A stretch of DNA of 64,000 nucleotides from Verrucomicrobiales bacterium (GTDB lineage Bacteria > Verrucomicrobiota > Verrucomicrobiia > Verrucomicrobiales > DEV007): NCBI GenBank assembly GCA_029213065.1, contig JARGPH010000021.1, positions 1 through 64,000 on the forward strand, read 5' to 3'. Under the pieces are notes generated by a model. It saw only the letters and a list, made by a program, of their open reading frames with translations, did not search any database and was not told where the DNA came from. The position numbers and the translations under genes are program-made. Each line of letters begins with the position of its first letter. Position 1 is the first letter of the stretch. Positions 45,860 through 54,859 of this stretch are shown in pieces.

Positions 45860-45887
45860 TTTATAGAAAAACGCTGCTGTTTTTGAA
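45860..45887 (-). promoter_or_regulatory. Sigma-70-like promoter of the symporter operon
   Basis: On the minus strand a -35 TTCAAA (45882-45887) lies 16 bases upstream of a -10 TATAAA (45860-45865). The start would be near 45853, leaving a leader of about 35 bases to the DUF4212 start. Confidence 0.45.
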
Positions 45888-45943
45888 GGCGAAAATCGCT
45901 AAACTGGTCGAAATACTGCAAAAAGACACCACATTCTCCAATT

Positions 45944-48091
45944 ATGGCCCGTTACAACGAAAAGCTGGAACTTCACGGTGAGGCAAATATTCCGGATTCC
46001 GGAGTTTTGATCATCGCCAACCGGCTTTCATTTCAGGATTTACTGCATCTCGAGACAGGGATGACGGACCGCAAATTGGTCTATCTCATCGAGCGTGGCC
46101 TCGATTATGATCCGCTTTTACACGCTCATCTTGAGAAGGATGATACGGAGGCGCTCGAATTTTCCTCTGATGAGACAGGTAAAGCCGCTTTCAAAAAGGA
46201 GCTTCATCAATACATATCGGAGGGCAACGTCGTCATTTTCATTCCGGGGCTGTCCCATGTGAGATCCGGGCAGCTCGTCGCAATCCCGTCCGACATTCTC
46301 AAATTTCTCACCAGTTGCGGTGCACCGGTTCTTCCTCTTTTCGTGGACCACCCCGAGGAAACGCCTCTCGGAGTGGAGTCCCGTGAGGAAATTGAGCGGA
46401 TTGTGCTCTCATTCGGAGCGACCTTGCAGCGTGAGGCGTCGAATCTGGCGAACTTTACCGAAAATCTGCTGATTGCGTCGGAAGTGGCCTATGCGGCACG
46501 TCCGATTTTGCAGAGCCATCTTGCTTACGAGGTGCTGCGCGGCTTGAAAAAGCACAGTCGCTCTGCCGAGATTATTGATGGTTTCGATGGTGGCGTCCTG
46601 CGTTTCGACAAACTTCTCGCCGTTGCGATCGTGCTTTCGAAGGTGATACGGAAATCGACCAAAAAGAAGCGGGTGGGCATCATCCTTCCTCCGGGAAAAG
46701 GCGGGCTGCTCACGAATGTCGCGGTGTTGCTCGCGGGAAAGATTCCGGTGAACTTGAATTTCACGGCCGGGGAGAAAGCGATCGCTTCCTGCATTGCTCA
46801 GGCGGATCTTGATAAATTTATCAGCGCCGATCCATTCGTGCGGAAGATGAGTACCTTCAACTGGCCGCCGAATCGACAGATGATCCTGATCGACCGGATT
46901 CTTCCGGATCTTAAAAAATCGATCATTCTCTGGCTCGGGCTTTCCAAGATTTGTTCCGCCCGCATTCTCGCGTCGCTACTGGGCGTTCCTCGAAAAGGAG
47001 GTTCTGAGGAAGCGGTTCTTTTGTTTACAAGCGGCAGCTCGGGCGATCCTAAAGGGGTCGTTCTGTCCCACCGGAACCTCCTCGCCAACGTGAATCAGTT
47101 CGGCTCCCGTATCGATTTGAAGTCGAGTGACAAAGTCCTGGGATGTCTTCCCCTCTTTCACAGTTTTGGCTGCACTGTGACGATGTGGTATCCGATGATC
47201 GAGGGCGTCAGCCTCGTGACGTATCCGAGCCCGCTCGAAACCGTGAAGCTTGCCGAACTGATCGAAAAGTATCAGGTCAGTCTCGTCCTCGCGACTCCCA
47301 CTTTCCTCCGCGGCTACCTTCGCCGTGCCAAAAAGGAGCAGCTCGAGAGCGTGAAACTGGTGATCACAGGAGCCGAGAAGCTGCCTGCCAAGGTGGCTGA
47401 CAGTTTTAAAAAGCGTTTCGGCAAGCCCGTTCTCGAAGGTTACGGGCTTACGGAGACTTCGCCGGTGACGAATGTGAATATTCCCGATCCCGATGTGGTC
47501 GATGATCGCAATCCTATTCTACCGAACCACCGTGCCGGCTCCGTTGGAATGTTCATCCCCGGTGTTGCCGCGCGGATCACTGACCCGGAAACGCACGAAC
47601 CTCTCCCGCTGTATGAGTCGGGAATGATCTGGCTTCGCGGCTCAAATATTTTTGAGGGCTATCTCAACGAGCCGGAGAAGACCGCATCTGTGATGCAGAA
47701 TGGCTGGTTCATGACCGGTGATATCGGTCGTGTCGATGAAGACGGCTTTCTTTATATCGAGGGCCGTCTTTCCCGTTTTTCCAAGATCGGCGGGGAAATG
47801 GTCCCGCACGAAACGGTGGAGGATCTCATCAATAAAGTGCTTAAAAACAAGGATGATGAGCGGAAGATCGCGATTGTCGGTGTTCCCGATGAAGCCAAAG
47901 GCGAAGCCCTGATTTTGTTGTGCTCCGACCCTGACGTTGATCTAAAGGAGTTGAGAAAAGCTCTCTCCGGCGACGGCGTGGCAGCGCTCTGGATTCCCAA
48001 AAAGATTATCGATGTAGAAGAAATTCCTATCCTCGCATCCGGAAAACTCGATATCAAGGGATGCGAGAATCTCGCCAATGGTGACGCGTGA
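45944..48091 (+). CDS. Acyl-ACP/acyl-CoA synthetase fused to a degenerate phospholipid acyltransferase domain (Aas-like)
   Basis: A 715-residue protein with the Aas architecture. The N-terminal PlsC-like part (about 1-170) has NRLSFQD where the HX4D motif is expected: the catalytic His is Arg (R27), and the FPEGxR-type motif reads FIPGLSHVR. The C-terminal part is an intact AMP-forming synthetase: TSGSSGDPKGV (about 364-375), GYGLTETSPVTN and the GRLSRFSKIGGE hinge segment. E. coli Aas re-acylates lyso-phospholipids; here the acyltransferase half may be inactive or only structural. Confidence 0.88.
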   Translation: MARYNEKLELHGEANIPDSGVLIIANRLSFQDLLHLETGMTDRKLVYLIERGLDYDPLLHAHLEKDDTEALEFSSDETGKAAFKKELHQYISEGNVVIFIPGLSHVRSGQLVAIPSDILKFLTSCGAPVLPLFVDHPEETPLGVESREEIERIVLSFGATLQREASNLANFTENLLIASEVAYAARPILQSHLAYEVLRGLKKHSRSAEIIDGFDGGVLRFDKLLAVAIVLSKVIRKSTKKKRVGIILPPGKGGLLTNVAVLLAGKIPVNLNFTAGEKAIASCIAQADLDKFISADPFVRKMSTFNWPPNRQMILIDRILPDLKKSIILWLGLSKICSARILASLLGVPRKGGSEEAVLLFTSGSSGDPKGVVLSHRNLLANVNQFGSRIDLKSSDKVLGCLPLFHSFGCTVTMWYPMIEGVSLVTYPSPLETVKLAELIEKYQVSLVLATPTFLRGYLRRAKKEQLESVKLVITGAEKLPAKVADSFKKRFGKPVLEGYGLTETSPVTNVNIPDPDVVDDRNPILPNHRAGSVGMFIPGVAARITDPETHEPLPLYESGMIWLRGSNIFEGYLNEPEKTASVMQNGWFMTGDIGRVDEDGFLYIEGRLSRFSKIGGEMVPHETVEDLINKVLKNKDDERKIAIVGVPDEAKGEALILLCSDPDVDLKELRKALSGDGVAALWIPKKIIDVEEIPILASGKLDIKGCENLANGDA

Positions 48092-48206
48092 GATCACCTC
48101 TCTCACCGTAAGAATATTTCTATTAAAAGCTCAGGTTTCATCGTCTAATTGGTATCTGACGCATCCAGGCTCTGGATATTTCGGATTTCTTAATTTATCT
48201 TCTCCT

Positions 48207-48938
48207 ATGAAGCGTTTCACGTTTGCCCTCTTTTTCCTTCTCGCCGCCGGTGGATTTAGCTCCGCTTTCGAATTGCCTGCCGATTCCAAACAGTGCCTTG
48301 TCGGTATCGCAAACGATTGGAACGATTCGAGCGTGACGCTGACTTTGTATGAGAAGAAGGCGACAGGCTGGAAAAAAGCCGGTTCTTCCTGGAGTGGTCG
48401 TCTCGGAAAAAACGGCCTCGTCTGGGGCAAAGGCCTTCATCCCGTTCCAGCCGGTGCGGCAACGAAGAAAGAGGGGGATCGCCGTGCTCCCGCCGGTGTT
48501 TTTGATCTCGGTGGTGCCTGGGGGTACGCGCCGTCGATCAAGAAATCCCCGAACCTCAACTACGTTCAGGTAACAACACGCGATCTCTGGTACGAGGATA
48601 CGAGCTCACCATATTACAACCAGTATCGCCGCATCGATCACGAGCCCAGCAATTCATCAGAGCGCAAAGCGCAGATGAAGCAGGGAGATCACGCTCATTC
48701 GCTGAAGCTTTTCATCGCTCACAACGCCTATCCGAATATCACTCCCGGAGGCGGTTCTTCGATTTTCTTTCACATCTGGAGAAACGGAGGCGGTTCCGCC
48801 ACTTTCGGCTGCACGACGATGGCAGAGTCGAATCTGAAGAATCTCATCGCCACAGTGGAGCCGGCGAAGCGTCCCGTTTACGTGTTGCTTCCGAAAGCCG
48901 AATACGAGCAGTATCGAGGCCCCTGGAAGCTTCCCTGA
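48207..48938 (+). CDS. Exported L,D-transpeptidase-like (YkuD family) protein
   Basis: I chose the ATG at 48207 (243 aa), which begins a signal peptide (cleavage near FSSA-FEL). The C-terminal half has HIWRNGGGSATFGCTTM: a His followed by a Gly-rich stretch and the S-x-x-x-G-C active-site pattern of YkuD domains (Cys near residue 203). Such enzymes crosslink or edit peptidoglycan. The spacing differs a little from classic YkuD, so the assignment is probable, not certain. It starts 115 bp after the Aas-like gene. Confidence 0.75.
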   Translation: MKRFTFALFFLLAAGGFSSAFELPADSKQCLVGIANDWNDSSVTLTLYEKKATGWKKAGSSWSGRLGKNGLVWGKGLHPVPAGAATKKEGDRRAPAGVFDLGGAWGYAPSIKKSPNLNYVQVTTRDLWYEDTSSPYYNQYRRIDHEPSNSSERKAQMKQGDHAHSLKLFIAHNAYPNITPGGGSSIFFHIWRNGGGSATFGCTTMAESNLKNLIATVEPAKRPVYVLLPKAEYEQYRGPWKLP

Positions 48939-48976
48939 GCCGAGAGGTATTTCCGCCCGGCAACATTTCCTGCGAC

Positions 48977-49219
48977 TCAGCCTTCGCCACCGGTATTGCC
49001 TTCGCTGCCCTCGTAAAGAGGCCTCAGAATTTCGATGGCGCGCTCGAAATCAGAATCTTCGAGCACCCAGAGTTCCGGGTGAATGATGTCACCCGGAGAG
49101 GAGCCGTCGAGGCCCGAGGTGTTCTCGTTCCGGATCATGGTGGGAATGCCTTCATTCTCCAGAATCGATTGGTAGAGTCCGACGGTTTCGAATCGGGGGG
49201 TTGTGAAGACTTGTCTCAT
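48977..49219 (-). CDS. DUF2007-type small protein
   Basis: I chose the ATG at 49219 (80 aa), 7 bp after the stop of the upstream gene, because the family begins near VFTTPRFETVGLYQSILENEGI. The rest (RNENTSG..., ELWVLEDSDFERAIEIL) matches DUF2007, sometimes called putative signal-transducing protein. It is likely cotranscribed with the isomerase-like gene. Confidence 0.85.
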   Translation of the reverse strand: MRQVFTTPRFETVGLYQSILENEGIPTMIRNENTSGLDGSSPGDIIHPELWVLEDSDFERAIEILRPLYEGSEGNTGGEG

Positions 49220-49226
49220 GAGAGGA

Positions 49227-50153
49227 TTAAACCGTGCAAATCTCAACGCCCTGTTTCAGTGATGCGATTTTGTCTTCGCGCTTGGGAATAAACTCCTGAC
49301 CGATGTATCCGTTAAACCCGGTTGCTTCGATCGCTTTAACGATCGCGGGGTAGTTCAATTCCTGAGTGTCGTCGATCTCGTTGCGCCCCGGCACACCGCC
49401 GGTGTGGTAGTGGCTGAAATATTGGTGCCTGTCCCTGATCGTTGCGATGATGTCTCCCTCCATGATTTGCATGTGGTAGATGTCGTAGAGGAGCTTGAAA
49501 TGATCTGAACCGACTTCGTCGCAGAGGGCGGCACCCCAGCTTGAGAGATCGCACATGTAGTCGGCGTGGTTCACTTTGGAATTCAGCAACTCCATCGAAA
49601 TCGTGATGCCGTGCTTCTCGGCGGCGGGCATGATTTTCTTTAATCCCACTGCGCAGTTCTTGAGGCCTTCCTCGTCATCCATGCCATCGCGGTTTCCGGA
49701 GAAACAAATGACCTGTTTGAAGCCGGCTTCGGCGGCCGCTTTGAGTTGGGCTTCGTAAAGTTCAACGAGGGTGTCGTGGTGTTCGAGGCGGTTGAAGCCA
49801 TGAGGAATCGAGCCGATTTTCTTCTTCTTCCCGCCGATTTCAACTTCGGTCGATGGGTAGTTCACCATCGCGCAATCGTAGCCGTGTTTTTTGAGCATGG
49901 GGAAATCAGCCGGATCGAGAAGCTCGATAGACTGGAGACCGAACTCTTTTCCGGCAATGCAGAGTTCCTCAAGGGAAACACCTTTGTAGCACCATTTGCA
50001 GACCGAGTGGTTGATTTTTGTCGTCACACCGGCTGCCTTGGCCGCTTCATCGGCAAGAGAAAGTCGGTGATTCATCGAGGCTGCGACAGCCGCGATTGTT
50101 GCGGTGGAGCCTGTTACAAATGATCGTCTCGAAAAGGTAGAGGGGGTATCCAT
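49227..50153 (-). CDS. Tat-exported TIM-barrel isomerase (hydroxypyruvate isomerase-like)
   Basis: A 308-residue sugar-phosphate-isomerase/epimerase-type TIM barrel. The N-terminus FSRRSFVTGSTATIAAVAAS is a twin-arginine signal, so folding occurs before export. The barrel shows catalytic Glu positions in ISMELLNS and IGQEFIP, as in hydroxypyruvate isomerase (Hyi). In this phylum such exported versions are common and their substrates are unknown. Confidence 0.9.
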   Translation of the reverse strand: MDTPSTFSRRSFVTGSTATIAAVAASMNHRLSLADEAAKAAGVTTKINHSVCKWCYKGVSLEELCIAGKEFGLQSIELLDPADFPMLKKHGYDCAMVNYPSTEVEIGGKKKKIGSIPHGFNRLEHHDTLVELYEAQLKAAAEAGFKQVICFSGNRDGMDDEEGLKNCAVGLKKIMPAAEKHGITISMELLNSKVNHADYMCDLSSWGAALCDEVGSDHFKLLYDIYHMQIMEGDIIATIRDRHQYFSHYHTGGVPGRNEIDDTQELNYPAIVKAIEATGFNGYIGQEFIPKREDKIASLKQGVEICTV

Positions 50154-50292
50154 ATCATAAGGATAACGTGATCTCAGATCTGGAACAGAAAAGAATCAGG
50201 GAAGTTGGGTGACCAAAGAGGGTTTTCTTTGCGAAGGTTCCCGGGACAGGGAGGTTCCCGGCTTGATGGGGTTTGGTCTCTCCCGGACTCCC

Positions 50293-50410
50293 CTCTTTTT
50301 CTTTTTTATACTCTTTTTCTTAATCTCCAGCAGAGCCCACGGGCGAGGAATGGAAGTCGACGATTTCCGGGAGCTGGAGAAGGAGTAAGATTAGGAAAAA
50401 GAAAAAGAGC
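50293..50410. repeat. Dispersed intergenic inverted-repeat element, copy 2
   Basis: A long imperfect inverted repeat: left arm starting CTCTTTTTCTTTTTT and ending TCTCCAGC, right arm GCTGGAGA...AGAAAAAGAG, around a spacer of about 45 bases. The terminal motifs match the element at 43553-43640. It lies in a 280-bp gap with no gene. Confidence 0.5.
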
Positions 50411-50433
50411 TTCCGGGAGGAGGGTGTGGATCT

Positions 50434-50889
50434 TTAGTTCTCTTCCGTCTCCGGATCATGCTCGGGAGTTCCCTCGAGGAGGATGTCTTTTCGATCGATC
50501 CCCGCGGCAACGAGAGCGTCGATGTAGGCGACTCGCGGAAGGCTGTAGATACCGCCTTCAAATCGAAATTCATACCTCGCTGAATCGTGACCGGGAAGAA
50601 CTTTGAGAACCCCGGTTCCGGAACTGGTGAGCAATGAGATTGTCCCGATGGAGGGGCATTTATGATCGCCGCTGGATTTGGCACCGGAGAGGACGCCGAC
50701 GAGCGCTTCGATTTTACCCTGATCGGAAATCGTTTTCTCTACGATCAAGTCTTCCGAATACGGCTCATAGAGGGAGATTGTGATCGCTTCCGATCCGCGC
50801 GGAAGCGAAGGAGGCCTTCCGCGCAATTGAGCGGCTACGAGTAGAACGAGGCAGCCAAAGACAATTACGATGATGGCTTTGACTTTCAT
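50434..50889 (-). CDS. Small membrane-anchored protein of unknown function
   Basis: A 151-residue protein with one N-terminal hydrophobic segment (MKVKAIIVIVFGCLVLLVAA) that could be a signal anchor, then a beta-rich domain and an acidic tail (HDPETEEN). No domain was recognised. It sits 14 bp downstream of the OmpA-like gene on the same strand, so they are probably cotranscribed. Confidence 0.6.
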   Translation of the reverse strand: MKVKAIIVIVFGCLVLLVAAQLRGRPPSLPRGSEAITISLYEPYSEDLIVEKTISDQGKIEALVGVLSGAKSSGDHKCPSIGTISLLTSSGTGVLKVLPGHDSARYEFRFEGGIYSLPRVAYIDALVAAGIDRKDILLEGTPEHDPETEEN

Positions 50890-50903
50890 TGAGTTACCTC
50901 AGA

Positions 50904-52271
50904 TCAGAAGTCCAAAAATACTTCGGCGCGCCGGTTGTGGGAACGACCGCTCGGGTTGTCGCTGCCGTCGGCATTGAAGTTGGGGCGGCGGGGCTGGCTT
51001 TCGCCGTAGGCTTCGGTGACGATTTGGTTCGGCGCTACCCCCATGCCGATAAGCGCTTTCCGAATCGCATCGGCACGGCCATCGCTGAGTTTGCTGTTGT
51101 AGGCGTCGGATCCTTTGGCGTCGGCGTGACCATTGATTCGCATGACGCGTTCTTCTCCCTGGCTGAGGATATCCGCGACGATGGAAAGCTGCCGGGCGGC
51201 TCGAGGGGTGAGGTCGGCGTCGTCGAACTCGAAGTAGAGCACGAGGGAGTCACCTCCTGCGGGATCTTCGACGATTGGACTGTAGGCAACCTGACCACCT
51301 CCGGCCTGCTCAGAGAGCGCTGAGAGCACTTTCGAGAAGGTGAGTCCGTTCACTTTCCAATTTTCATCGATCTGTCCGAGCTCGAGAGCGAATTCGGAAG
51401 CGGATTGGTCTGACTGCACCCGGGTCAGAACCCAGGTAATGTCCTCACGGGAGAGGGTTACGACGAGAGGGCGTTCCTCTTTGAGCGCGAATTTACCTTC
51501 CTCGATCGCAATCATGAGCGCGGCAACCCGTTCATCGGTAACGGTCGCCGGATCGGAGAGAGCTCGAGCGGATTTAAAATCGCGTTTTACGACGGCTTTG
51601 GAAAAGGCGTGGGCAACGGCGAGGGAATCCGCTTTATCAGCAGGGGAACCTTCTGCGGGAGTTCCGTTAGTGTCTTCGGCGCCGGCTGCGGCTCCAAGGG
51701 GGAGAGAGATCTTGTCGATTTCAAGAGAGCCTTCCGTTTCCCCTTCGGCGATGTCGGTGTAGAGCTGTTTTTTTGCGTCGCCGGTCTTGGCAGTAAAGTT
51801 CAATGCCCAGCGCAGTGACTTGGGAGACTTGGAGACTTCGATGAAAGGTTTCTCAGCATCGAGGTTGTAGTCCGGTGACTCAACGAGTGCTTTAACCTGA
51901 GGTTTGATCGTTTCGGAGATCGCACCGGGTTTCAGGTTCGCGGCGAAGGCTTCAAAGTTTTTTGCAGCAATCGCATCACTCAGCGCCGAGAGGATTTTTG
52001 CAGGTGTGTCAGGAGTCGCTTTCGGCTTTGGCTCGGCTGGTTTTGCTTTTGGCTCGGCGGGTGCCGGCTCTTTGGCTTTTTCAGCCACTTTGGGAGTGGC
52101 TTTCGCAGGAGTGAGTTCGTCGTCGGGTTCTTCGTCGATGACCCGGTGTTTGGTTTCGGTCGTTGCGGGCGGCACTTCGACGCGATCAGCCTTTTTGGTG
52201 ATGTAGATGAATGATCCGATCCCCCCGACGATGACAATGGATAAAAAGGTAATGAGGTTCGTTTTATTCAT
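50904..52271 (-). CDS. OmpA-family peptidoglycan-binding protein
   Basis: A 455-residue protein. A single N-terminal membrane segment (about 5-25) is followed by a Pro/Lys/Ala/Glu-rich linker (EPKAKPAEPKPKATP) and a central helical region. The C-terminal OmpA domain (about 340-455) shows LYFEFDDADLTP, INGHADAKGSD and YNSKLSDGRADAI, the peptidoglycan-binding core. It may anchor the inner membrane to the cell wall, since the single membrane segment is not a barrel. Confidence 0.88.
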   Translation of the reverse strand: MNKTNLITFLSIVIVGGIGSFIYITKKADRVEVPPATTETKHRVIDEEPDDELTPAKATPKVAEKAKEPAPAEPKAKPAEPKPKATPDTPAKILSALSDAIAAKNFEAFAANLKPGAISETIKPQVKALVESPDYNLDAEKPFIEVSKSPKSLRWALNFTAKTGDAKKQLYTDIAEGETEGSLEIDKISLPLGAAAGAEDTNGTPAEGSPADKADSLAVAHAFSKAVVKRDFKSARALSDPATVTDERVAALMIAIEEGKFALKEERPLVVTLSREDITWVLTRVQSDQSASEFALELGQIDENWKVNGLTFSKVLSALSEQAGGGQVAYSPIVEDPAGGDSLVLYFEFDDADLTPRAARQLSIVADILSQGEERVMRINGHADAKGSDAYNSKLSDGRADAIRKALIGMGVAPNQIVTEAYGESQPRRPNFNADGSDNPSGRSHNRRAEVFLDF

Positions 52272-52382
52272 TTTGGGTCGGTCGCAGGTAAACAGGTAAA
52301 GGACTTCACCAGTTTAGCATTGAGCGACCGATTCGAAAACGAAAAGTGCCCCAACTGTCAGGGAAATAGGGGCCCGAACGGG

Positions 52383-53645
52383 CTAATTTCCGGAGATTTT
52401 GACCAATGTGTCAGTAAGCTCACTCACGTCGCAGGAAATCTCATCGCGAGCGGCGAGGTTTTTCACCGTGAGGGTTGGATACTCGGAACCGACGACAACG
52501 GCAAATTTGGCACCTGCCTGCTCGGCGGCCTGAAACTGCTTTCCGACTTTCGCATCGGCGAGTGGCGCGATGATACGGTGTCCGGCACTGCGCAAACTCT
52601 GAGCGATGCCGAGGGCAGCGCCACGCTGGTCGGCATCCGCGATGACGATGTATCCGTCGACGCTCTGAAGGTCGCTGACGGCATCGGTGAGGAGTTTTCC
52701 GGGCGCGTCCGATTCACGGATCAAATCGGTGATGACCATGTCTCCCATTGCGAATCCACAGGCAGCCATGGATACGCCTCCGATGAGCTCAAGCAACTGA
52801 TCGTATCGACCTCCGCCGGCCACGGCCCGCATCCCCTTGCCGATATCGAAGATTTCGAAAACAGGACCGGTGTAGTATGCCAGTCCCCGCACAATGCTGA
52901 GATCGACTTCGACAAAGCTGCTCAAGCCGCGGGCGTCGAGGTCTTCGAGAATCTCACGAATCGCGGGTGACGCTTCGGCTCCGGAGGCGATGAAGGTTTT
53001 TACCTGTGTCAGGGACAGGCCGAGTTCCTGCAGTGCGGCATCGGTCTTTTCCTCAGGGGCGCGTTCCATTTTGTCGACGACCTGGAGGAAGGTGGTGAGG
53101 TCATCTTCGGTCACTCCGTTGGTGGTCGCAAAGTCGACCCACGCGTTCCGGTCGCTGACCCGAATCCGGAAATCGTCGGAGGTGAATCCGAATTCGCGCA
53201 TCAGGTCAATGGCGAGAGCGACGAGCTCGGCATCGGCCATGACATTCGGTTCGCCGAGGATGTCGCAATTGAATTGATAGAATTCCCGGCCGCGGCCTTT
53301 TTGGTGTTTTTCGTAGCGGAAGAATTGTCCGATCGAAAACCAGCGAAGAGGTTTTTTGAAATCGCGCTGACGGGCGGCGGCCATGCGGGCGAGCGTGGGG
53401 GTGAGCTCGGGGCGCATCGCAACGTCGCGCTTCCCCTTGTCAGTGAAACAGAAAAGCTGGTTCACGATTTCCTCGCCGCTTTTGCGTTTGTAGAGATCGG
53501 TGGGCTCAAGGATGGGACCTTCGTATTCGACGAAGCCATAGCGGCGTGCGACCCGGCGCCACGTTTCAAAAACGTAGTTGCGAGCGGCGCACTCGTCGGG
53601 ATAAAAGTCCCGGAAGCCGGGAAGGGTTTGAAATTTCTGGGCCAT
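52383..53645 (-). CDS. hisS: Histidyl-tRNA synthetase
   Basis: A 420-residue class II synthetase. I chose the ATG at 53645 because the conserved start is QTLPGFRDFYPDE. Motif 2 is RPELTPTLAR, and the His-binding loop is IVRGLAYYTGPVFEIFD. The C-terminal anticodon-binding domain reads VDGYIVIADADQRGAALGIAQ (abridged). It charges tRNA-His. It starts 14 bp after purU ends on the same strand. Confidence 0.95.
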   Translation of the reverse strand: MAQKFQTLPGFRDFYPDECAARNYVFETWRRVARRYGFVEYEGPILEPTDLYKRKSGEEIVNQLFCFTDKGKRDVAMRPELTPTLARMAAARQRDFKKPLRWFSIGQFFRYEKHQKGRGREFYQFNCDILGEPNVMADAELVALAIDLMREFGFTSDDFRIRVSDRNAWVDFATTNGVTEDDLTTFLQVVDKMERAPEEKTDAALQELGLSLTQVKTFIASGAEASPAIREILEDLDARGLSSFVEVDLSIVRGLAYYTGPVFEIFDIGKGMRAVAGGGRYDQLLELIGGVSMAACGFAMGDMVITDLIRESDAPGKLLTDAVSDLQSVDGYIVIADADQRGAALGIAQSLRSAGHRIIAPLADAKVGKQFQAAEQAGAKFAVVVGSEYPTLTVKNLAARDEISCDVSELTDTLVKISGN

Positions 53646-53659
53646 AATTCGGAGTGAGT

Positions 53660-54532
53660 TTACCCGAAGACCGTCGTGCGATTGCCATGCACGAGGGTGC
53701 GGCGATTGAGGTGCAACCAAACGGCGCGACTGAGAACACTTTGCTCGAGAGCGCGGCCTTTGCGGATGAAGTCCTGCACGGAATCGCGATGGGAAACGGG
53801 TGTAACTCCCTGAGCGATGATGGGGCCTTCGTCAAGTTCCTCTGTCACGTAGTGGCTCGTGGCACCGACGAGTTTCACACCGCGTTTGTGAGCGGAGTGA
53901 TAGGGTCGTGCCCCGGGAAACGCAGGAAGGAACGAGTGGTGAATATTGATGATGCGACTGGGGAACGCCTCTGTCATGAGAGGGCTCAAAATCTGCATGT
54001 AACGGGCGAGGATGACGGTTCCAACGTTGTGCGCCTTCAGCAGTTCGATTTCTTTTTTCTCCTGAGCCGCTTTCGTCTCTTTCGTGATCGGAAAATGATG
54101 GAACGGGATACCGAAGCGTTCAGCGATGGAACGGAGATCCAGCCGGTTGCTGATAATCAAAGGAATCTCCATGTTCAGCTCGCCACTTTCGTGACGGGAA
54201 AGAAGATCGTAGACGCAGTGATTATCGCGTGTCACGAAAAGGGCAACGCGGGCCGGTTGGTCCGAGTAGTGAAGCTCGATTTTCATCGAGAAGCGGGAAA
54301 TGAGCGATTGGATCGCACTGCGGATTTCGTTCCGTGGAATTTTGAAGCCCTCGACTTCCCATTCCACCCGCATCGAGAAGGTGCCGGCCTCTTTGTCGAC
54401 GTGTTGATCGACGTCGATGATGTTGCCTTCATTCTCGTAAAGAAAGGCTGAAACGGCGGCCACGATTCCCGGCTGGTCCGCGCAGGAGATTAAGAGAATG
54501 GCCGTTGGGGAATCTTTTGAAGAGGCACTCAA
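53660..54532 (-). CDS. purU: Formyltetrahydrofolate deformylase
   Basis: A 290-residue PurU that hydrolyses 10-formyl-THF to formate and THF, balancing the one-carbon pool. The N-terminal ACT domain (about 10-90) is clear (LISCADQPGIVAAVSAFL). The transformylase part has the catalytic segment NIHHSFLPAFPGARPY (Asn and His of the active site) and LDEGPII near the Asp. It lies just upstream of hisS on the same strand. Confidence 0.95.
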   Translation of the reverse strand: MSASSKDSPTAILLISCADQPGIVAAVSAFLYENEGNIIDVDQHVDKEAGTFSMRVEWEVEGFKIPRNEIRSAIQSLISRFSMKIELHYSDQPARVALFVTRDNHCVYDLLSRHESGELNMEIPLIISNRLDLRSIAERFGIPFHHFPITKETKAAQEKKEIELLKAHNVGTVILARYMQILSPLMTEAFPSRIINIHHSFLPAFPGARPYHSAHKRGVKLVGATSHYVTEELDEGPIIAQGVTPVSHRDSVQDFIRKGRALEQSVLSRAVWLHLNRRTLVHGNRTTVFG

Positions 54533-54574
54533 TATGCGAAAGACTCAAAGGCCAAGGGGGCCTGTTTAAAAAAA

Positions 54575-54656
54575 TGCTCGAGGGGGGAATCGAACCCCCA
54601 CGGGTCGCCCCACAGGATCCTTAATCCTGCGCGTCTACCAATTCCGCCACCCGAGC
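54575..54656 (-). tRNA. tRNA-Leu, anticodon AAG
   Basis: The minus strand folds into an 82-base tRNA with a long variable arm, as in Leu tRNAs. The acceptor stem pairs GCTCGGG with CTCGAGC (one G-T). The anticodon stem CAGGA/TCCTG encloses the loop TTAAGGA, giving anticodon AAG with G37. No 3' CCA is encoded; a T-run follows at once and should end transcription. AAG is unusual in bacteria, where GAG is more frequent, and would need A34 to be edited to inosine. Confidence 0.9.
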
Positions 54657-54800
54657 GAATTCCTCACCAGACCGTGGAGACTGGCGAGAAGGGATGAATC
54701 CTTAAATTCAAAACTGCTTTGGTGCAAGCGATCTTTCGCAGGGAATTTGAGGAAAATGCCTTCTTTTTGCCGGTTTTTCCTCCAAATCTTCATGAAACGA

Positions 54801-54829
54801 GAAAAGCCTCACCGGAGTGAGGCTTTTTC
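54801..54829. terminator. Bidirectional terminator
   Basis: GAAAAGCCTCAC (54801-54812) pairs with GTGAGGCTTTTTC (54817-54829) over the stable CGGA tetraloop, with A- and T-runs at either end. It lies 30 bp after the stop of the Cys- and Arg-rich small protein. Confidence 0.88.
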
Positions 54830-54859
54830 GGTAGAGAAAATTGTGAAGAGTCGCTGCTC

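Noticed and set aside
50205-50606. 133-codon plus-strand frame
   Set aside because: It runs through the intergenic repeat and into the antisense of a minus-strand gene; composition is not protein-like.
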